A DNA stretch of 24,655 nucleotides, taken from positions 1 through 24,655 of the forward strand of contig JAEWKH010000072.1 of the NCBI GenBank assembly GCA_023386155.1, in the 5' to 3' direction. Below the pieces are notes generated by a model that made no database searches, was not told where the DNA came from, and worked only from the letters and a program-made list of their open reading frames with translations. The DNA is from Pseudomonadota bacterium. GTDB taxonomy: Bacteria > Pseudomonadota > Alphaproteobacteria > Rhizobiales > Beijerinckiaceae. The stretch's first letter is position 1; each line of letters starts with the position of its first letter. Made by a program: the position numbers and the translations under genes. This document shows, piece by piece, positions 23,285 to 24,655 of this stretch.

Positions 23285-24655
23285 TCAATGCCGGAAATGC
23301 CGGTGTCCCGTGAACACCATGGCGAGGCCGGCCTCGTCGGCGGCCTTGATGACCTCGTCGTCGCGCATGGAGCCGCCGGGCTGGATCACCGCGGTGGCGC
23401 CGGCTTCCGCCGCGGCGAGCAGGCCGTCCGCGAAGGGGAAGAAGGCGTCGGAGGCCACCACCGAGCCCTTGGCGAGGGTCTCGGCCAAGCCGGCAGCCTT
23501 CGCGGCCTCGGCGGCCTTCCAGGCGGCGATGCGGGAGGAATCGACGCGGCTCATCTGGCCGGCGCCGATGCCCACGGTGGCGAGGTCCTTCGCATAGACG
23601 ATGGCGTTCGACTTCACGTGCTTGGCGACCCGGAAGGCGAAGCGCAGGTCCTCCAGCTCCCGGTCCGTCGGGGCGCGCTTCGTCACCACCTTGAGGTCCA
23701 TGGCGTCGACCACCGCATTGTCCCGGTTCTGGGCCAGGAAGCCGCCGGAAACGGTGCGCAGGGTCAGGCCCTCCTGGCGCGGATCGGGCAGGCCGCCGGC
23801 CAGCAGCAGGCGCAGGTTCTTCTTGGCCGCCACGATGGCGACCGCCTCCTCGCTCGCATCGGGCGCGATGATCACCTCGGTGAAGATCTCGGTGATGGCC
23901 TTGGCGGCCTCCGCGTCGAGCGGCCGGTTCATGGCCACGATGCCGCCGAAGGCCGAGACCGGATCGCAGCGCAGGGCCTTCTCGTAGGCCTCGCGCAGGC
24001 TCGTGCCCTCCGCCACGCCGCAGGGATTGGCGTGCTTGACGATCACGATGGCGGCGGAGCGCTCGGGCAGAAACTCGGCCACGGCCTCGTAGGCCGCATC
24101 GGTGTCGTTGATGTTGTTGTAGGAGAGCTGCTTGCCCTGCACCTGCCGGGCGGTGGCGACGCCGGGGCGCTGCTCCGGCGTACGGTAGAAGGCGGCGCTC
24201 TGGTGCGGGTTCTCGCCGTAGCGCAGGACTTCCGCGATGGCGCCGCCCAGCGCCCGGAAGGGCGGGGTCTCCTCGCCGAGCTCCGCGGCGAACCAGTTGG
24301 AGATCGCCGCGTCGTAGGCGGCCGTGCGGGCATAGGCCTTCTGGGCGAGGCGGCGGCGCAGGGTCAGGGTGACCGAGCCGTCGTACTTGGCGAGGTCCTC
24401 CAGGAGGGAAGCGTAATCGGCGCCGTCCACCACCACGGCCACGTCGCCATGGTTCTTGGCCGCCGCCCGGATCATGGCCGGACCGCCGATATCGATGTTC
24501 TCGATGCAGTCGTCATAGGGCTTGCCGGCCGCGACCGTCGCGTCGAACGGGTAGAGGTTCACCACCAGGAGGTCGATGGGCTGGATGCCGTGGGCGAGCA
24601 TCGCGGCCTGATGCTCAGGGTTGCCCCGGATGCCGAGGAGACCGCCATGGACGGA
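23285..24655 (-). CDS. purH: Bifunctional AICAR formyltransferase/IMP cyclohydrolase PurH, N-terminus missing
   Basis: The last 456 residues of PurH; the frame is open to the window edge, so about 70 residues lie outside. The left-over IMP cyclohydrolase domain shows VHGGLLGIRGNPEH at its edge, then DLLVVNLYPF and NIDIGGPAMIRAAAKN. The formyltransferase domain has GENPHQSAAFY, the catalytic Lys-His in IVKHANPCGVA, SAFGGIVAMNRPLD, and ends in FTGHRHFRH as is standard. The enzyme performs the last two steps of IMP synthesis in the cytosol. A Met exists at 24601, but upstream codons clearly continue the domain, so it is not the start. Confidence 0.97.
   Translation of the reverse strand, partial: SVHGGLLGIRGNPEHQAAMLAHGIQPIDLLVVNLYPFDATVAAGKPYDDCIENIDIGGPAMIRAAAKNHGDVAVVVDGADYASLLEDLAKYDGSVTLTLRRRLAQKAYARTAAYDAAISNWFAAELGEETPPFRALGGAIAEVLRYGENPHQSAAFYRTPEQRPGVATARQVQGKQLSYNNINDTDAAYEAVAEFLPERSAAIVIVKHANPCGVAEGTSLREAYEKALRCDPVSAFGGIVAMNRPLDAEAAKAITEIFTEVIIAPDASEEAVAIVAAKKNLRLLLAGGLPDPRQEGLTLRTVSGGFLAQNRDNAVVDAMDLKVVTKRAPTDRELEDLRFAFRVAKHVKSNAIVYAKDLATVGIGAGQMSRVDSSRIAAWKAAEAAKAAGLAETLAKGSVVASDAFFPFADGLLAAAEAGATAVIQPGGSMRDDEVIKAADEAGLAMVFTGHRHFRH

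Overview
This 24.7 kb window is a stretch of GC-rich chromosome from an alphaproteobacterium of the order Hyphomicrobiales (Rhizobiales). The closest guess is Methylobacteriaceae, Microvirga-like. The evidence is the codon use, the 180-kDa-class NAD-glutamate dehydrogenase, a DUF2794 protein, a structured ybhL-type leader before a Bax-inhibitor-1 gene, and palindromic intergenic repeats of the kind common in that order. The genus is an inference. I see no rRNA, tRNA, prophage, transposase or CRISPR array, so this looks like ordinary core and shell chromosome. The less explained material lies between the genes.

Layout. 1-211 holds the start of an exported Ala/Pro/Lys-rich protein (minus strand, runs off the window). 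212-522 is a gene-free stretch with an AT-rich island, a TTCG-loop terminator and a possible small RNA. 523-5096 holds a YkvA protein, a 3-hydroxyacyl-CoA-dehydrogenase-like SDR, a GFA-family protein with a pterin carbinolamine dehydratase, a YeiH permease, a histidine-phosphatase-fold protein and ThpR. 5217-6260 is an aldo/keto reductase. 6325-10352 is the conserved tesA / ybbA-ybbP block: an exported SGNH esterase divergent from a lipoprotein-release-like ABC ATPase and its FtsX-type permease, ending in a very strong terminator. 10499-11365 is a structured RNA leader plus a YbhL/Bax-inhibitor-1 membrane protein. 11424-13941 holds a DHA2 drug exporter divergent from a GNAT acetyltransferase across a perfect 19-bp palindrome, then DUF2794 sharing its stop-codon bases with the GNAT gene.

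13954-14364 has no convincing protein gene but contains an 88-nt foldable segment followed by two plus-strand terminators, a good candidate for an independent non-coding RNA. 14365-15836 is a quinone-oxidoreductase-like enzyme divergent from an HxlR regulator, with three CATAGT repeats between them. 15954-20777 is the 1607-residue NAD-glutamate dehydrogenase, preceded by two palindromes. 20778-21170 and 22882-23284 are repeat-rich intergenic regions around an MFS permease and a YbjQ protein. The window ends inside purH (minus strand).

I did not find a clear new multi-gene system. The observations most worth following are the orphan RNA candidate at 14102-14217, the ybhL-type leader, a three-helix repeat present twice with compensatory base changes, and the palindromic operator between the exporter and the acetyltransferase.
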